This document shows positions 1-8,298 of a stretch of DNA of 64,000 nucleotides, piece by piece; position 1 is the first letter of the stretch, and every line of letters begins with the position of its first letter. The notes under the pieces are model-generated. The model did no database searches. It was not told where the DNA came from and was given only the letters and a program-made list of their open reading frames with translations. The stretch is from Chloroflexota bacterium (lineage in GTDB: Bacteria; Chloroflexota; Anaerolineae; UBA4142; SHND01). The position numbers were made by a program, and so were the translations under genes. The stretch is from positions 1 through 64,000 of the forward strand of contig SHND01000058.1 of assembly GCA_004295045.1 (NCBI GenBank). Reading direction: 5' to 3'.

Positions 1-2
1 AT

Positions 3-1667
3 GTGATGGGCGCGCAGCAGCGCATTCAAGATGCGGCTGACCGCGAGGTGCATCTCAACAAACAAGAAATCAATTTTGTCGAACACGGCGATTGGGCGGA
101 TTTTGAACTGCACGAAGAATATCAAAATGAATCGGGTACGCGCCAAGAGGTGGTGTATTACATCACGCTGCCCGAATCGGCGGTGATAACGGGTGTGTGG
201 CTCGGCAATTCGGAAAATCGCGACGAACGCTTTGCGTATCGCGTCTCACCACGCGGCGCGGCGCAGCAAGTCTATCGCCAAGAGGTGCGCCGCAATGTTG
301 ACCCCGCGCTCGTGGAACAAATCGGTCCGCGTCAATATCGCGTGCGCATCTTTCCGATTGAGCCGAAAACGCTCGGTGATGACGAACGCGAGTTTGGTTT
401 GCGGAGTTCTTTTGTAAAGCAAGGACCGCCGCTGCATTTGTGGCTGACATGGAGTGTGATGGCGAATCAAAACTCGTGGACGCTGCCGTATCTCGCGGAA
501 AAAAGAAATGTGTATTGGGATGAAAAAACGACGCGCACGGTGAATGGCAACTCGTTCGCGCGCGACGCGGACACTTGGCTCCCAACATCGCTCAACGCAA
601 CCTCACAAATCACGCCCGTCACACATCGCTTTGATTTTCCCGATGGACAATCCGTTGTGGCACAACCTCTTGCGTCAACCGCAATCCCACAACTGCCGAG
701 CAATTTGAAAATCGCCGTCGTGGTTGACCGTTCGCGCAGTATGCAGCCATTGGCGCGGGATGTACAAAACGCGCTCGCGCAATTCAAAACAATTTCCGAA
801 CGCGGCAATGTCGTTGACGTGTATCTCACTGCGCCAAAATTTCGCGGCGAAAACGCGACGCGCGTTCCCATCCGCGAGTTGGATTCAAACGCGCTCACCT
901 ATTTTGGCGGACAGAATCCTGCCGAACTGTTGCAGCAATTTGGCAATCTGCGCGGCGCGGAAAATTACGACGCGATTTTTGTTTTGACAGATGGCACGGG
1001 TTACGCGCTCGGCGCGAATGATTCCAAACCTGCGTCCGTGAACATTCCTTTGTGGTTCGTCCATCTCGGCGGAAAATTTCCGCTCGGTTATGACGACGCG
1101 ACACTTGAACAAATTCAATCTACGGGCGGCGGCGTGACCGGAAATTTGCAGGACGCGTTGAATCGTTTCGCCGTCGCGCAGGCATTGCAGCGCGGCGATT
1201 CGTTTGTGGACGCGCCGCGCGATGCCGTTGTGGAATATGCGGACGATTACGTGTGGCTAACGATGTCAACCCAAGACGCGCAAACGCGTTTTGCCGAAAC
1301 CGCGTCGGATGAAAATTTCGCGCCGTTCGCCACACGCCGCTTGATTCTCACCAACGTTCAACGCGAACGCGCGTCGCTCGCACAGTTGAACACACTGGAC
1401 GAATTGCACGCGCTCGCCAAACAGTACAGCATTGTTTCGCCGTATTCTTCGATGATTGTTCTCGTGAACGCGATTCAACAAAAAACGTTAGACGAATTGG
1501 AAAAACAGGGCGACCGTTTTCAACGCGAAGTGGAGGAGGTAGGACAAACGCAAAATCCGTTCAACGTGACCGCCGTTCCCGAACCGCACGAATATCTGTT
1601 GATGGCGTTAGGAGTCGCGCTGGTGGTGTGGTACGCGCGCAAGCGTCGTCAACAAAAAACAGTCTAG
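3..1667 (+). CDS. VIT and von Willebrand factor A domain protein with PEP-CTERM-like tail (5' truncated)
   Basis: The frame is open to the window edge, so the true start and probably an N-terminal region lie upstream. Roughly residues 25-155 look like a VIT domain (vault/inter-alpha-trypsin type). Residues 235-395 form a vWA domain with a MIDAS-like DRSRS motif near 240-246 and a second strand ending FVLTDGT near 327. The C-terminus, from about 525, is VPEPHEYLL, then a hydrophobic helix, then an Arg/Lys-rich end, which resembles a PEP-CTERM sorting signal. Such proteins are envelope-anchored metal-ion-dependent adhesion or scaffold proteins. The exact role is unknown. A rho-independent terminator follows directly. 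Confidence 0.8.
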   Translation: MMGAQQRIQDAADREVHLNKQEINFVEHGDWADFELHEEYQNESGTRQEVVYYITLPESAVITGVWLGNSENRDERFAYRVSPRGAAQQVYRQEVRRNVDPALVEQIGPRQYRVRIFPIEPKTLGDDEREFGLRSSFVKQGPPLHLWLTWSVMANQNSWTLPYLAEKRNVYWDEKTTRTVNGNSFARDADTWLPTSLNATSQITPVTHRFDFPDGQSVVAQPLASTAIPQLPSNLKIAVVVDRSRSMQPLARDVQNALAQFKTISERGNVVDVYLTAPKFRGENATRVPIRELDSNALTYFGGQNPAELLQQFGNLRGAENYDAIFVLTDGTGYALGANDSKPASVNIPLWFVHLGGKFPLGYDDATLEQIQSTGGGVTGNLQDALNRFAVAQALQRGDSFVDAPRDAVVEYADDYVWLTMSTQDAQTRFAETASDENFAPFATRRLILTNVQRERASLAQLNTLDELHALAKQYSIVSPYSSMIVLVNAIQQKTLDELEKQGDRFQREVEEVGQTQNPFNVTAVPEPHEYLLMALGVALVVWYARKRRQQKTV

Positions 1668-1692
1668 CAAATTCCATTCAATACAAATTTTC

Positions 1693-1728
1693 GAGAACGT
1701 CATCCCTTGCGATGGCGTTTTCTTTTTT
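1693..1728 (+). terminator. Rho-independent terminator after the VIT/vWA gene
   Basis: A 12-bp stem with two G-U pairs (1693-1704 with 1711-1722) closes a 6-base loop and is followed by a run of T at 1723-1728. It lies 25 bases past the stop codon of the VIT/vWA gene. Confidence 0.8.
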
Positions 1729-1811
1729 CCCAAACAAATAGGAGCGCGCCCCCATGACGACGGGAATGTTTGTGTGGCACATTCAACGCATACATACACA
1801 AGGAGCTGCCA

Positions 1812-2222
1812 ATGAAAAAGTTTTTCGTCCTCGTTTTTCTCACTTGCGCGTTCGCCGCCATCGTCGCCGCGTGCGCGACACCCGCGCAGCCGCAAGTCAA
1901 TTTCACGGAACCGCAAAACAATGCGACGGTTGCCAGTCCGGTGAAATTGAAATGGGCGGCGCAAAATTTCCGCGTCGAACCTGCCGGCGCCGTGAACACG
2001 GGCGCAGGACATTTGCATGTGATAGTGGATACGCCATGTGTGGCGGCAGGGCAAGTGATTGTCAATGACGACGCGCACAAACATTTCGGCAAAGCGCAGA
2101 TGGAAACGGAATTGACGCTGACGCCGGGCAAACATACGTTGTGTTTGCAAGCCGCCGACGGCGCGCACGTCGCGTTAGCGGGCAATGGTATGACGCAGCA
2201 AATTTCGATTACAGTGCAATAG
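1812..2222 (+). CDS. DUF4399-like lipoprotein
   Basis: A 136-residue protein. The start chosen at 1812 has an AAGGAG ribosome site just upstream and gives a typical lipoprotein signal: MKKFF, a hydrophobic stretch, and a lipobox ending VAAC. The mature part holds GAGHLHVIVD, PGKHTLCLQ and a conserved His-rich pattern that matches the DUF4399 family (small periplasmic or exported beta-sandwich proteins). Function is not known. It is flanked by a terminator upstream and a strong hairpin downstream, so it may be transcribed alone. Confidence 0.75.
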   Translation: MKKFFVLVFLTCAFAAIVAACATPAQPQVNFTEPQNNATVASPVKLKWAAQNFRVEPAGAVNTGAGHLHVIVDTPCVAAGQVIVNDDAHKHFGKAQMETELTLTPGKHTLCLQAADGAHVALAGNGMTQQISITVQ

Positions 2223-2235
2223 CCCTCACCCCCTA

Positions 2236-2274
2236 CCCCTCTCCCAAATTGAAGAGCGCAATTTGGGAGAGGGG
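2236..2274. repeat. Perfect 15-bp inverted repeat (hairpin) after the DUF4399 gene
   Basis: Bases 2236-2250 and 2260-2274 are perfect reverse complements around a 9-base loop. The stem reads CCCCTCTCCCAAATT. There is no T-run, so it resembles a dispersed repeat element or mRNA-stabilising hairpin more than a classical terminator. Confidence 0.8.
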
Positions 2275-2290
2275 AGAATGGAGCATCCTC

Positions 2291-2875
2291 ATGAACACCA
2301 CACTTTCACAAAACAAAACAACTTTGCTCGCTTGGCTCGCCGCATGGACTATCGCGTCCGCGCTTGGCATCATCGTCGCTATGGTCGGCGTCTTGCCGTT
2401 GATGTGGACGTATGGCGAAGGTCTCGAACGCGCGCTTGGACAATTGCCCTCGCAACTTGTCGGCGGCATCGTTTTCGGTTTGGGCATCGGCGCCGCTGTC
2501 GGCATCGCGCAGTGGCTCGTATTGCGCGGGCGTTTGGCGGACGCGACGCGGTGGCTCGCCGGGAGTATCGTCGGCGGTGTCATCGCGGGCGTCGCTGCGA
2601 TTTTGATTAGCATTTTCAATGAGCAAGGCGAAAATTTACCGGTAATGCTGCTCGCGTTTGCCACTCTCGGCGGGATTCTCGGACTGGGACAATTTCTCGC
2701 GGCGCGTTCGATTGCGCGCAATGCGTTGTGGATTGCGACGAGCGCGTTCGGGCTGATGTTCGGCTGGCTCATCCCGTCTTTACTGCAAACCTTTGAACCG
2801 TTCGGAGTGACGGCGGGCGCGCTGGTCTATGGAATTTCGACGGCTGCCGCGCTGTGGTGGTTCGCGAAACAATGA
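2291..2875 (+). CDS. Six-helix membrane protein, unknown function
   Basis: 194 residues. The ATG at 2291 follows the hairpin at 2236-2274 closely. There are about six hydrophobic segments with Gly-rich helices (for example GGIVFGLGIGAAVG) and short polar loops, and no catalytic motif that I can recognise. The stop codon overlaps the start of the exported nucleoside hydrolase gene by 4 bp (ATGA), so the two are probably translationally coupled. It is an integral membrane protein of unknown role. Confidence 0.7.
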   Translation: MNTTLSQNKTTLLAWLAAWTIASALGIIVAMVGVLPLMWTYGEGLERALGQLPSQLVGGIVFGLGIGAAVGIAQWLVLRGRLADATRWLAGSIVGGVIAGVAAILISIFNEQGENLPVMLLAFATLGGILGLGQFLAARSIARNALWIATSAFGLMFGWLIPSLLQTFEPFGVTAGALVYGISTAAALWWFAKQ

Positions 2876-3876
2876 AACGCTTGTTGTTGCTCGCGTTGTT
2901 GTTTATCGTTGGCTGTGGCAGCGCGCCGCAGCCAACGCCCATATCGATTCCGCTCGCGCCCGCGCCGCGTAGTGTGATTGTGGACACTGACTTGGCGTTT
3001 GATGACATGCTCGCCGTGTTATATCTCGTGTCGCGTCCCGACGTAAAGGTGCAAGCCATCACGCTTACGGGAACGGGCATTACGCGGTGTGATGCGGGGA
3101 TTCGCAACCTGCGCGCGCTTTTGGAAATCGTCGAGCGTACCAACATTCCAATCGCGTGCGGACGCGAAACGCCATTGCAAGGGAATCACGCGTTTCCGAC
3201 AGAATGGCGCGACGCGGCGGAAAATTTTTACGGCGTGAATTTGCAGCCCGCGCAATTTGTGACGCCGAATGAAAACGCGGTGGCATTGTTCACACGAACG
3301 CTTGAAGCATCAAATGAAAAAATGCTCGTCGTCGCGCTGGGACCGTTGACGAATCTCGCCGAAGCGTTCGCGCAAAAGCCCGCGCTGACGCAAAAAATCG
3401 AAATGGTGTACAGCATGGGCGGCGCGGTGAATGTGAATGGAAATGTGGAAGTGGAGAAAACGGCGGAATGGAATTTTTATGCCGACCCTTTTTCCGCCGC
3501 GCAAGTTTTCGCCAGCGATGTGCCACTGACACTTGTGCCGCTCGACGCGACGAATCAAGTTCCCGCAACGCGCGCGTTTCTCACGCGCCTTGGTGATTCC
3601 AAACAAACGCCTGCCGCAAAACTCGCGGAACGTTTGCTCCAGTCACAACGCCGTGATATTGAAAATGGCTTTTATTATTTTTGGGACCCGCTGACCGCGA
3701 TTGCGGCAACGGACTCAGCCACTGCTACAGTTCAAGATATGCACTTGGTCATTGATGCTGATAGTGGGCGCACGCGACAAGACGCGCAAGGAAAACGTAC
3801 GCGCGTTGTGACAAAGGTGGACGCGCCGCGTTTTGAAGCGATTTTTTTGCAAACGCTGAACGGACAATTCAAGTAA
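2872..3876 (+). CDS. Inosine/uridine-preferring nucleoside hydrolase family lipoprotein
   Basis: 334 residues. The start at 2872 gives a lipoprotein signal (MKRLLLLALLFIVGCGS), so the enzyme should be anchored outside the cytoplasmic membrane. The fold's hallmark metal and ribose site appears as VDTDLAFDD; the family usually has DTDPGxDD, so the Pro-Gly is changed. Other family motifs are present: ALGPLTNLAEA, MGGAV, and EWNFYADPFSA near residue 200. The family hydrolyses the N-glycosidic bond of nucleosides, releasing base and ribose. This could feed the purine importers and catabolic genes elsewhere in the window. Activity with the altered motif is unproven. Confidence 0.85.
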   Translation: MKRLLLLALLFIVGCGSAPQPTPISIPLAPAPRSVIVDTDLAFDDMLAVLYLVSRPDVKVQAITLTGTGITRCDAGIRNLRALLEIVERTNIPIACGRETPLQGNHAFPTEWRDAAENFYGVNLQPAQFVTPNENAVALFTRTLEASNEKMLVVALGPLTNLAEAFAQKPALTQKIEMVYSMGGAVNVNGNVEVEKTAEWNFYADPFSAAQVFASDVPLTLVPLDATNQVPATRAFLTRLGDSKQTPAAKLAERLLQSQRRDIENGFYYFWDPLTAIAATDSATATVQDMHLVIDADSGRTRQDAQGKRTRVVTKVDAPRFEAIFLQTLNGQFK

Positions 3877-3887
3877 GCATGACGCGT

Positions 3888-3953
3888 AGAACAAATTTGC
3901 AATTTGTTCAGGAGGGTGCGCGGGACAAATTACAAATTTGTCGTACCTATTCG
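3888..3953. repeat. Palindromic dispersed repeat, family A, copy 1
   Basis: Two linked palindromes, AACAAATTTGCAATTTGTT and GACAAATTACAAATTTGTC, separated by a short GC-rich spacer and followed by GTACCTATTC. A second copy lies at 21742-21819 on the opposite strand, inside the glycosyltransferase gene. This copy sits in the leader of the next gene. Confidence 0.75.
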
Positions 3954-3967
3954 GAGGAGACGCAAAA

Positions 3968-4528
3968 ATGTCACAAAGCGATTTCATCCGTTTGAGCGGA
4001 TGGGGAATGATCGGCGCGGCGATTTTTCTGCTCTTGACGTTTACGCCAGCCACACAAGCCATTCCATTTTTTCTGGTTATCAACTTGCTGATTACGTTGG
4101 GGCTTGTGGGTCTGTACATGCGCTATGGCGAACGCGCGGGGAATGTGGCAAAAGTTGCGTTGGGTGTCGGAATTTTTGGCGGCATCACGAGCGTGGTCAC
4201 TTTTTTCTTGATGACAACGGGAATTGAGAACGGGAGAATTATGATGAATCTCGCAATGGCGATGATGTTCGGCGGGCTGTTTGTTTTTGGACTCATCGCA
4301 CAAGCGGTGAAACCAATGCCGCGCGGAAATTGGCTCCCCGCGCTCGCAGGTTTCTGGTGGGTCTTTCTCGTCGTCAGCGCGTATGTGATTCCGCCGACGA
4401 CTCGACAAAATGTTCCCGATTGGGCATCGTACAGTATTTTCTTGCTGATGGCGATTTTTCTTGCGTTGCTCGGCTATGTGCTGCAAGCGGATGCGCGGCA
4501 TACGCGCGCCTTGATAACAAATGGGTAG
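3968..4528 (+). CDS. Six-helix membrane protein, DUF4386-like topology
   Basis: 186 residues. The ATG at 3968 is preceded by CGGAGGAG at good spacing, which decides the start over an in-frame upstream codon that would translate repeat DNA. It has six predicted membrane segments with a GLVGLYMRYGERAG loop, the kind of motif seen in small DUF4386-like proteins. No catalytic residues are recognisable. It shares size and topology with the next two genes, suggesting a small local family ahead of a two-component system. Confidence 0.65.
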   Translation: MSQSDFIRLSGWGMIGAAIFLLLTFTPATQAIPFFLVINLLITLGLVGLYMRYGERAGNVAKVALGVGIFGGITSVVTFFLMTTGIENGRIMMNLAMAMMFGGLFVFGLIAQAVKPMPRGNWLPALAGFWWVFLVVSAYVIPPTTRQNVPDWASYSIFLLMAIFLALLGYVLQADARHTRALITNG

Positions 4529-4549
4529 GAAGCGTTCTCTAACGCTGAC

Positions 4550-4672
4550 ACTGTACATCATAGATTGGGACGCGGAGAAACGCGGATTGACGCGGAAAAA
4601 GAAAAAAACAAATTTACAAATCCGCGTTTCTCCGCGAAAATCCGCGTCCGAAAAGTGAAATTGTGACTACTG
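4550..4672. repeat. CCGCG-rich dispersed inverted repeat, family B, copy 1
   Basis: The left arm has GACGCGGAGAAACGCGGA and the right arm TCCGCGTTTCTCCGCG, with an A-rich centre. The flanks (ATTGGGACGCGG on the left; GTGAAATTGTGA and TACTG on the right) are also shared with a second copy at 22247-22362. This repeat fills most of the 200-base gap between two membrane-protein genes. Confidence 0.75.
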
Positions 4673-4727
4673 TGACAGGCACTGCGCCTGAAATGAGGGA
4701 AATCGCAAAAAGAAGGGGGTTTTTCAA

Positions 4728-5312
4728 ATGAATCTCAACCATAAATTCTATCAATGGGGCGGCATCGCGTTCATGCTCGGCAACGTGCTTTTTGTCGTGA
4801 ATAAAATTGATGAAATGAGCCGCCACTTTTTCGGACGCCCAATGCCGGACGTAATTTCGGGCGACGACATTCTGCTCATTCTCATTGGGCAAATCGGGCT
4901 GATAATCGGCTATGTCGCGTTTTACAAATTTTACACTCCGCGCGTCGGACGCCAAGCCAAAATCGCGCTGACGCTGTTTTGCGTTGGCGGAATCATTTTG
5001 GCGATTGGGCATGTCGCGTTCATGTCCGCGCAGACTGATTTTATGTTCGTTTTCGTATTCATCGGTTTGCTCATATTGCTCATCGGCTTGATTTGGTTCG
5101 GCGTTCTCAATTTGCGTCAACCGATGATGAATGGATGGCGCTGGCTGCCGCTCGCAACGGGACTCATGGGCTTGATCGGTTTTTTCTTTTTTAGCGGCGC
5201 AGAAATTACAGCAAACTTTCTCGCGTTTCGCACGTTGTTTGCGTTGGGTCTGATTGGATTGGGCTTTACATTGTGGAGTGAAAAATCGGTTCAAACGGAA
5301 TTCGCGCAATGA
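4728..5312 (+). CDS. Six-helix membrane protein, unknown function
   Basis: 194 residues with six hydrophobic segments. It starts at 4728 behind an AGAAGGGGG ribosome site. A loop GYVAFYKFYTPRVGR parallels the GLYMRYGERAG loop of the gene at 3968, so the two may be distant paralogues. Its stop overlaps the next start by 4 bp (ATGA), indicating coupled translation. No function can be assigned. Confidence 0.65.
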   Translation: MNLNHKFYQWGGIAFMLGNVLFVVNKIDEMSRHFFGRPMPDVISGDDILLILIGQIGLIIGYVAFYKFYTPRVGRQAKIALTLFCVGGIILAIGHVAFMSAQTDFMFVFVFIGLLILLIGLIWFGVLNLRQPMMNGWRWLPLATGLMGLIGFFFFSGAEITANFLAFRTLFALGLIGLGFTLWSEKSVQTEFAQ

Positions 5313-5893
5313 AAAATATTTTTGCCCTCGCCGCCATCGTCGGTGGAATTCTGTGGCTCGCATTGAATCTCGCGCTTGTCGGCGCGTGGGAACGCGGCGA
5401 CAATTTTCCAACGTACGAATTTTTGAACGCGCTGCGTCCACTGCCGCTTGCATTATTCGCGTTCGCGTTGTACGGTATTTATCGCATCGTGAATGTGGGA
5501 CGCGTTGGATTTTTGATTTCGCTCGCGGGATTTGCATTGCTCGCGGCAGGCGCGGCGCTCGAATTTTGGATTGGCGGAGGCGTGCGCGACGGAGATGTTG
5601 ACACATTGTCGCTCGCGGGCTGGTTGACCTATCTCGTCGGGTATCTCATGTTGAGTATTGGCTTGATTGCGTTCGGCATCGCGTTTTACAAAACGCGCGC
5701 GTGGGGGACATTCAGCATTTTGCCGCTCATCACCGGAATTGTTTGGGCGACGTGGTTTGTATTCATCACGCTCGACACTGTGATGGAAAATAATTTCGCG
5801 GACCTCGCGCAATACATTTTCGCGTTGCTGTGGGTTGTGATGGGCGCGCTGATGTGGGGGGAAAATGAAACGCGCGCGGTACGCATCGAATAA
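5309..5893 (+). CDS. Six-helix membrane protein, unknown function
   Basis: 194 residues, the same length as the preceding gene and overlapping it by 4 bp. About six hydrophobic segments, very Ala/Leu/Gly-rich. No conserved enzymatic motif. It is the last gene before a 130-base region full of small hairpins and the histidine kinase gene. It may be a membrane partner or an independent protein. Confidence 0.65.
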   Translation: MKNIFALAAIVGGILWLALNLALVGAWERGDNFPTYEFLNALRPLPLALFAFALYGIYRIVNVGRVGFLISLAGFALLAAGAALEFWIGGGVRDGDVDTLSLAGWLTYLVGYLMLSIGLIAFGIAFYKTRAWGTFSILPLITGIVWATWFVFITLDTVMENNFADLAQYIFALLWVVMGALMWGENETRAVRIE

Positions 5894-5899
5894 CGCACA

Positions 5900-6004
5900 T
5901 CGAATAAATTCGACGGCTAGAATAGGTAAAAATTCGTTGAAACGAATTCGCGCCAACCCAATTTATTGGGTTTCCACCGCGTTAGACGTGAAATTTATTT
6001 CACG
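5900..6004. repeat. Array of four short perfect palindromes ahead of the kinase gene
   Basis: Palindromes at 5900-5913 (TCGAATAAATTCGA), 5931-5948 (AATTCGTTGAAACGAATT), 5955-5972 (AACCCAATTTATTGGGTT) and 5987-6004 (CGTGAAATTTATTTCACG). Three are 18 bases with 8-bp arms around a two-base centre; the first has 6-bp arms. Three share an AATTTATT core, read on one strand or the other, with different self-complementary flanks. Confidence 0.8.
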
Positions 6005-6025
6005 GCGCGTGTGCGTGGATAGAAA

Positions 6026-8236
6026 ATGACAATTGCACCTGCAATTCTTCCCCAATTATCTAATCGCGAAAGCAACGCGCACACCACTTTGCGCGGCGCG
6101 CGCTTGTGGGTTGCGCGCGCGTTTTGGGTAATCGCGTGCGCGGCATCACTCGGCATGACCGCCGCGCTCTTGCCGATGATTTTGCGTCAGAGCGATTATG
6201 GCGATTGGATGATTGAACGCACCGCGCTGTTGTTTGACATCCGCTATTTTTCGCCCGCATTCGATACCTACGCATTGTTCTTGGTGGGCTTGAAATATCT
6301 TGCCGTCATTCTCTTTTTCGCCGTCGCGTGCTTTATCTTTTGGTGCAAATCGGATGATTGGATGGCGATACTCGTTTCCATCATCCTTTTGTTCATTCCG
6401 CACACGTTTAATTTGGTTGGGTACACGGATGATTGGTATTTGTACGATTACCCGTTGAATAAATTAATGTACGCGCTCGATACGTTCTTTAACATCATCG
6501 GTCTCGCGCTGCTCTTTACGATCTTTTTTCTTTTTCCTGACGGACAATTCGTGCCGCGTTGGACGCGCTGGTTCGCGATTATTCCGCTTTTGCTTACCAT
6601 ACCGATTTGGGCGGCTGACGTTTTCAGTACCAGTCTCATTGCCGATGACCGAATCCCGTGGACAGTCATTATTTTGGTTTTTCTCGGACTCTTGCTCCTC
6701 GTCGCGTGGAGCCAGATTTACCGCTATCGGTATGTGTCAACGCGCACACAGCAATCGCAAACGCGCATTGTCGTCTTGAGTCTCGTCACCATCGCCGTAA
6801 CTCTCGCCGGGATCGTCGTCATCTCACTCTTTGGCTTGCCGTTCAACAGCGCAAGTTTTTTGGAAACGCCGCTCGGCACCCTGATTAGTTTTCTGGCAAG
6901 TAATATCGTGTTGACGCTTTTGCCCTTGTCATTCGGCGTCGCGATGCTGCGTGACCAACTTTGGCAGAGCGAACGCGTCTTGAATCGCGCGTTCGTCTAT
7001 TTCGCGCTCACAGCAATTCTTGTCATCGTCTATATTTTCATCATTGGCGCATTAAGCGAAATTTTTCGCGCGACGAATAATTTTCTCGTTGCGGCGATAG
7101 CAACCGGCGTCGTCGCGTTATTGTTTCAGCCATTGCGCGAACGCTTGCAGCGCGGCATCAATCGTTTCTTGTACGGACAACGCGATGAACCGTTCACGGT
7201 TTTGAATCAACTCGGCGCGCAGTTGGAAAATAGCATCGCGCCCGATACTGCGCTGCCGTTGATTGTCGAAACGATTGCGCGAACGATGCGCGTGCCGTAT
7301 GCGGCAATCTCATTGCAAGAGGGAGAGAATACGCGGCTAGTTGCCGAAACGGGTAGCCAAGAAAACAGGAAAACAGGCATCCCTGTATCCTTGGCTACCG
7401 CTTTCCCTGTTTCCATTCCCTTGCGCTATCAAAACGAAACGGTGGGCGAATTGAAAATCGCGCGGCGCGCGCCGAACGAAAATTTTTCGTCCGCCGATTT
7501 GCAGTTGCTGGAAAATCTCGCGCGGCAGGCGGGCGCCGTCGCGTACACCGCGCGCTTGAACGCGCAGTTACAGCAATCGCGCGAAAAAATTATTGCCGAA
7601 CGCGAAAACGAGCGCAAACGTTTGCGCCGCGATTTGCATGATGGCTTGGGACCGACGCTAGCGAGTCAAACGTTGAAATTGGACGCGGCGATGGAACTGT
7701 TGAACGACGAGAGACGAGAAACGAGAGATGCAAGAGAAATTTTGCGTGACATAAAAACACAAACGCAAAACACTGTCGCGGACATTCGCCGCATCGTGTA
7801 CGAGCTCCGTCCGCCCGCGCTCGACGATTTGGGACTCGTCGGCGCGTTGCGCGCGCATCTCGCGCAATACAACACAGTGAACGGTTTGCAAATTACCTTT
7901 GATGCCCCGAACGAATTGCCGCCCCTCTCCGCCGCCGTCCAAGTCAACGCGTATCGCATCTTGCTGGAAGCGGTGAACAACGTGGTGAAACACGCGGGCG
8001 CGAAAAATTGTGTGGTGAGAATTTCAGAGAATCGAGACGAGAGATTAGAGACAAGAGACTTGCGATTGGAGATTATTGATGATGGGATTGGTTTGTCCGA
8101 AAATTTTCGCGCGGGGGTAGGTATAGCGTCCATGCGCGAACGCGCAGAAGAATTGGGCGGCACATTTCGCATTGAGGCGAACGAACCAAGAGGAACGCGC
8201 GTGATTGCAACACTGCCGATAGCGGATAGCCGATAG
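6026..8236 (+). CDS. NarL-type sensor histidine kinase with membrane sensor region and GAF domain
   Basis: 736 residues. The N-terminal half (about residues 25-380) holds around ten hydrophobic segments. A GAF-like domain spans about 390-520. The HisKA_3 dimerisation helix carries the phospho-acceptor in RRDLHDGLGPT (His near 538). A HATPase_c domain ends the protein with IIDDGIGL near 684 and GVGIASMRERAEELGG. It autophosphorylates and passes phosphate to the response regulator encoded 60 bases downstream. Oddities: in-frame low-complexity stretches inside the GAF domain (ETGSQENRKTG), after the H-box (DERRETRDARE) and in the ATPase domain (RDERLETRDLRLE) are encoded by the same short repeats found between genes. 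The signal is unknown. Confidence 0.9.
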   Translation: MTIAPAILPQLSNRESNAHTTLRGARLWVARAFWVIACAASLGMTAALLPMILRQSDYGDWMIERTALLFDIRYFSPAFDTYALFLVGLKYLAVILFFAVACFIFWCKSDDWMAILVSIILLFIPHTFNLVGYTDDWYLYDYPLNKLMYALDTFFNIIGLALLFTIFFLFPDGQFVPRWTRWFAIIPLLLTIPIWAADVFSTSLIADDRIPWTVIILVFLGLLLLVAWSQIYRYRYVSTRTQQSQTRIVVLSLVTIAVTLAGIVVISLFGLPFNSASFLETPLGTLISFLASNIVLTLLPLSFGVAMLRDQLWQSERVLNRAFVYFALTAILVIVYIFIIGALSEIFRATNNFLVAAIATGVVALLFQPLRERLQRGINRFLYGQRDEPFTVLNQLGAQLENSIAPDTALPLIVETIARTMRVPYAAISLQEGENTRLVAETGSQENRKTGIPVSLATAFPVSIPLRYQNETVGELKIARRAPNENFSSADLQLLENLARQAGAVAYTARLNAQLQQSREKIIAERENERKRLRRDLHDGLGPTLASQTLKLDAAMELLNDERRETRDAREILRDIKTQTQNTVADIRRIVYELRPPALDDLGLVGALRAHLAQYNTVNGLQITFDAPNELPPLSAAVQVNAYRILLEAVNNVVKHAGAKNCVVRISENRDERLETRDLRLEIIDDGIGLSENFRAGVGIASMRERAEELGGTFRIEANEPRGTRVIATLPIADSR

Positions 8237-8297
8237 CAAATCGAAATTCGAAAATCGAAAATCGAAAATTCCCAATCTCCAGTCTCCAGTCTCCAAT
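8232..8297. repeat. Short tandem repeats between kinase and regulator genes
   Basis: 7-bp units: several ATCGAAA copies followed by three CCAGTCT-type copies. They fill the whole gap between the kinase stop and the regulator start. Confidence 0.7.
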
Positions 8298-8298
8298 T

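Noticed and set aside
3888..3953. Riboswitch ahead of the membrane-protein gene
   Set aside because: The same sequence occurs inside an unrelated gene at 21742-21819, so it is a dispersed repeat.
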